Assembly (NCBI RefSeq): GCF_002018365.1
Contig: NZ_MVKX01000007.1
Coordinates: forward strand, 62,001 to 126,000
Direction: 5' to 3'
Length of the DNA stretch: 64,000 bases
Source: Acinetobacter amyesii
Lineage (GTDB): Bacteria; Pseudomonadota; Gammaproteobacteria; Pseudomonadales; Moraxellaceae
Positions within the stretch are counted from its first letter, which is position 1; each line of letters starts with the position of its first letter. Position numbers and translations under genes: made by a program. Under the pieces are notes generated by a model. It made no database searches. It saw only the letters and a list, made by a program, of their open reading frames with translations, and was not told where the DNA came from. This document shows, in pieces, positions 61,631 through 64,000 of this stretch.

Positions 61631-62995
61631 ATGTTTAAAGCAGAAAAAATTTTATGGGGTGAAGGATTATTTTTACGCCCACAACACTTTCAATTACAAG
61701 ATGCTTATCATGAACAGCGTTTAAACCATACGGTTCGCGCAACGATACCGTTCGCTTATGGTATTCAAAGTTTAATTTTTGATGAATCACAACTCAGTAC
61801 CAATACTTTGGCTTTGAATAAAGTCGAAATGATTTGGCAAGATGGCGAGATTTATCAAGCGCCTGCACAAGATTTATTACCTGAGCCTGTACTACTTGAT
61901 TCATTAAATTTACGCGGCGAAATGCAAATTTATTTGGCATTACCGATTGTTCAACCGAATAAGCGAAACGTCAATTTTGAAGAAAATACCCAATCGAGTC
62001 GCTATCATTCACATTTGACTGAAACTCATGATTTGTTTACAGATGCGACGGCTGCTGAAATTACCTTATTACGTCGCCGTGCAGAGTTCAAAATCTTTGA
62101 ATTAGGCCAAGAACCACAGCACAATCTTGATGGTTTTCTTTATATGCCAATAGGCCGCATCAAGCGCCAAAGTTCTGGTAATTTTGTTTTAGATTATCAA
62201 TTTATCCCACCAATATTACATATTAGTTCGTGTGATTCGCTCATTACTGGGCTTAAACGAACGCTCAATATTATCAAAGCTAAAATTAAAACCATTCAAT
62301 CGAATAATCGTGAAAACGAACAAAAGTTAATTGAATTCCGTTCAGGCGATATTGTGTCGTTTTGGTTGGTTAATGCGCTGAACACTGCACATGCAACATT
62401 AAACCATTTATTGCAATATCCAATGATTCATCCTGAACGTTTATATTTTGAATTATTACGTCTGACAGGTTCGTTACTGACCTTCTCGACAGCTTACGAA
62501 GTAGATCAGCTTCCACAGTATCAACATCATAATTTGCAAGAAAGTTTTGCTCAATTAGATGTGATTTTACGTGAGTTGCTCGATACGATTATTTCAAATC
62601 GATATATCAGTATTAACTTGAAAGAAACCCGTCAATCCTACTGGGTGGGCAGCCTTGAAAGTGACAAAATTACTCGCGATTCTCGCCTGTATTTAGCTGT
62701 TTCAAGTAGCGTGATGCCTACACATGATATTATTTCTTATGTACCGCTGCGCTTTAAAGTCGGTAATACCGTCGATGTTGAACAGCGTGTCATGGCGGCC
62801 CTACCTGCTGTTCCATTGCAACATATGATGCAAGTGCCAACAGCAATTCCAGTACGTTCAGGTGTAAGTTATTTTGAAGTTGAGCCAAATAATGATTTGT
62901 ATCAGCGTATGCTTGATTCTGAATCGATCTGTGTTTACATACCAGCTGGCTTCCAAGATATCTCGATTGAACTTATTGCAGTGATGAATGGTTAA
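61631..62995 (+). CDS. tssK: T6SS baseplate protein TssK
   Basis: The 454-residue TssK connects the baseplate to the TssLM membrane complex. Its N-terminal motif, KILWGEGLFLRPQHFQLQDAYHEQRL, is diagnostic. LLRRRAEFKIFELGQ, FLYMPIGRIKRQ, and LYFELLRLTGSLLTFS in the helical middle are also conserved, and the C-terminal part ends in AGFQDISIELIAVM. It lies 5 bp after tssA and 9 bp before tssL, an operon core. Confidence 0.95.
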   Translation: MFKAEKILWGEGLFLRPQHFQLQDAYHEQRLNHTVRATIPFAYGIQSLIFDESQLSTNTLALNKVEMIWQDGEIYQAPAQDLLPEPVLLDSLNLRGEMQIYLALPIVQPNKRNVNFEENTQSSRYHSHLTETHDLFTDATAAEITLLRRRAEFKIFELGQEPQHNLDGFLYMPIGRIKRQSSGNFVLDYQFIPPILHISSCDSLITGLKRTLNIIKAKIKTIQSNNRENEQKLIEFRSGDIVSFWLVNALNTAHATLNHLLQYPMIHPERLYFELLRLTGSLLTFSTAYEVDQLPQYQHHNLQESFAQLDVILRELLDTIISNRYISINLKETRQSYWVGSLESDKITRDSRLYLAVSSSVMPTHDIISYVPLRFKVGNTVDVEQRVMAALPAVPLQHMMQVPTAIPVRSGVSYFEVEPNNDLYQRMLDSESICVYIPAGFQDISIELIAVMNG

Positions 62996-63004
62996 GGAGC
63001 AATC

Positions 63005-63808
63005 ATGAATATTTCAAATAATGCCCCTTCACTTTTTGACGATGGTCAAATTGGATTAGGCTCTTCAAAACCAAGTGCTGAACCTAAAATCAACAGTTCA
63101 ACCAATTTAGTTGATCTACTGCATGATGGTTTTTACATCGTATTCTTACTCAAAAATCAATATGTTCCATCCAGCCCTGAAAGTTTCAGGACAAAAATTA
63201 TGGATCTATTAAACCGATTTGAAAGCCAAGCCCGTAAGCTTCAATTCAGCAATGAAGATATCACGGACGCAAAATATGCCTATTGCGCTTTATTAGATGA
63301 AACCATTGTCACCCAACAAGATGCACGTTTTTTTGATTTACAAAACAATTGGATGATGAATCCACTGCAATTAAGTCTTTTTGGGTCACAGCTTGCGGGT
63401 TACCGCTTTTTTGAAAATTTAGAGCAAATTCGCTCTAAGAATAAAGATCGCTTAGCCGCACTTGAAGTTTATCATTACTGCATGCTCCTTGGTTTTCATG
63501 GTAAATACCGACTTGAATCGATTGAAATGCTCAATTCACTCGTTGCACGTGTCGGCGATGAAATTGATTATATGAAAGGTAAAAAGGCGTTTTCGCCTTT
63601 CGCGGCATTGCCGGATCAAATTAAAAATATTATTCACCGTGAATTACCATTTTTTTGGATCATTATCTTTTGGGCATTGTTTGCTGTATTAGCATTTGGT
63701 GGACTGAAATATATGTTATCCAGTCAAAATAATCAGGCGTTATCACAATATCAAAATGTCATAACTGCCCCATCGGAACAGGCTTATATCACCATTCATT
63801 TACCATAA
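63005..63808 (+). CDS. tssL: T6SS inner-membrane protein TssL (DotU)
   Basis: The 267-residue TssL shows a cytoplasmic hook-shaped domain with DITDAKYAYCALLDETIV, LGFHGKYRLESIEMLNSLV, and one C-terminal membrane helix (FFWIIIFWALFAVLAFGGLKYML, about residues 221-243). The short periplasmic tail of about 24 residues has no peptidoglycan-binding module, so anchoring must come from TagN or TagX. It pairs with TssM, encoded in the other arm. AAGGAG precedes the ATG. Confidence 0.95.
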   Translation: MNISNNAPSLFDDGQIGLGSSKPSAEPKINSSTNLVDLLHDGFYIVFLLKNQYVPSSPESFRTKIMDLLNRFESQARKLQFSNEDITDAKYAYCALLDETIVTQQDARFFDLQNNWMMNPLQLSLFGSQLAGYRFFENLEQIRSKNKDRLAALEVYHYCMLLGFHGKYRLESIEMLNSLVARVGDEIDYMKGKKAFSPFAALPDQIKNIIHRELPFFWIIIFWALFAVLAFGGLKYMLSSQNNQALSQYQNVITAPSEQAYITIHLP

Positions 63809-63820
63809 GACTTAGACACC

Positions 63821-64000
63821 ATGGCAAACGAAAAATCGAATAACGTTAGAATTTTACAGTCGACTCAAAAGAATAATTTACCGCCTTTAGCTCATGCTGC
63901 GATTGGCTTTCTTGTTGGTGCAGCGGTCATTATTGTTGTTGGCCTGGGATATTTTTATCTAAGTTCTGACGATCAGCCTGCAAATGCAGAAATGACTACT
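63821..64000 (+). CDS. tagX: Probable TagX-like membrane protein, N-terminal part (runs off the window)
   Basis: Only 60 codons are visible. They start with ATG 63821, 12 bp after the tssL stop. A basic polar segment (MANEKSNNVRILQSTQKNN) precedes one hydrophobic helix (AIGFLVGAAVIIVVGLGYFYL), with a polar, Asp/Ala-rich part after it. Such an N-in anchor with a periplasmic domain, directly after tssL, matches the place of Acinetobacter TagX, a peptidoglycan L,D-endopeptidase for T6SS assembly. The catalytic domain lies outside the window, so the name rests on position and anchor. Confidence 0.55.
   Translation, partial: MANEKSNNVRILQSTQKNNLPPLAHAAIGFLVGAAVIIVVGLGYFYLSSDDQPANAEMTT

Overview
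The window reads as a chromosomal segment of an environmental, nutritionally versatile Acinetobacter. The evidence is a catA-benABCDE benzoate locus whose BenA, BenC and BenM are recognisably like those of A. baylyi, a DcaP-type porin, and a type VI secretion (T6SS) locus with the Acinetobacter-specific genes asaA and asaB, a TagX-like gene and no tssJ. Base composition is AT-rich except in one GC-richer block (about 10.1-18.7 kb). No rRNA, tRNA, CRISPR array or insertion sequence was recognised.

Layout. (1) 1-9.3 kb, benzoate catabolism: a porin fragment, BenK-type transporter and BenM/CatM-type regulator on the minus strand, then catA-benABCDE on the plus strand. Two BenM/CatM-type operators lie between regulator and catA. 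(2) 9.4-18.7 kb, a GC-richer accessory block: a TetR regulator, an SDR, an MhpA-like flavin hydroxylase, an extradiol dioxygenase and a C-C hydrolase on one strand; an FAH-fold hydrolase, an aromatic-acid-decarboxylase-type amidohydrolase and a FadL-type outer-membrane channel on the other. Together they look like a meta-cleavage route for a hydrophobic phenolic compound that I cannot name. (3) 18.8-21.8 kb: a LysR regulator, an SDR and a DUF2147 protein. (4) 21.9-31.5 kb, purine degradation: a Rieske oxygenase (HpxD-like), a LysR regulator, FAD-dependent urate hydroxylase (HpxO), allantoicase, ureidoglycolate lyase, purine permease, HIU hydrolase, OHCU decarboxylase and PuuE allantoinase. This gives every step from urate to glyoxylate plus urea. 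A repeat- and palindrome-rich insert with one small membrane gene interrupts it. (5) 31.5-33 kb: an orphan membrane protein and an acetyltransferase. (6) 33.2-37.9 kb: a Fur-box-associated flavin redox module (ApbE-DUF2271 fusion, PepSY protein, diflavin reductase, divergent DUF4198 protein), probably for iron. (7) 38-43.4 kb: YddG exporter, MgtC/DUF4010 protein, EamA permease and AlkK-type acyl-CoA synthetase. (8) 43.8-64 kb: a T6SS locus in two divergent arms (asaA-tssBC-hcp-tssEFG-asaB-tssM-tagF-tagN, and tssH-tssA-tssK-tssL-tagX).

How it works together: regions 1, 2 and 4 feed carbon and nitrogen from aromatics and purines into central metabolism, each with its own regulator and transport. 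Region 6 supplies iron needed by the many iron oxygenases here. Region 8 is an antibacterial weapon that lacks its VgrG/PAAR tip and effectors inside the window. The most novel-looking parts are the unnamed catabolic block with a matching set of palindromic operators, the Rieske oxygenase without its reductase, and the flavin redox module.
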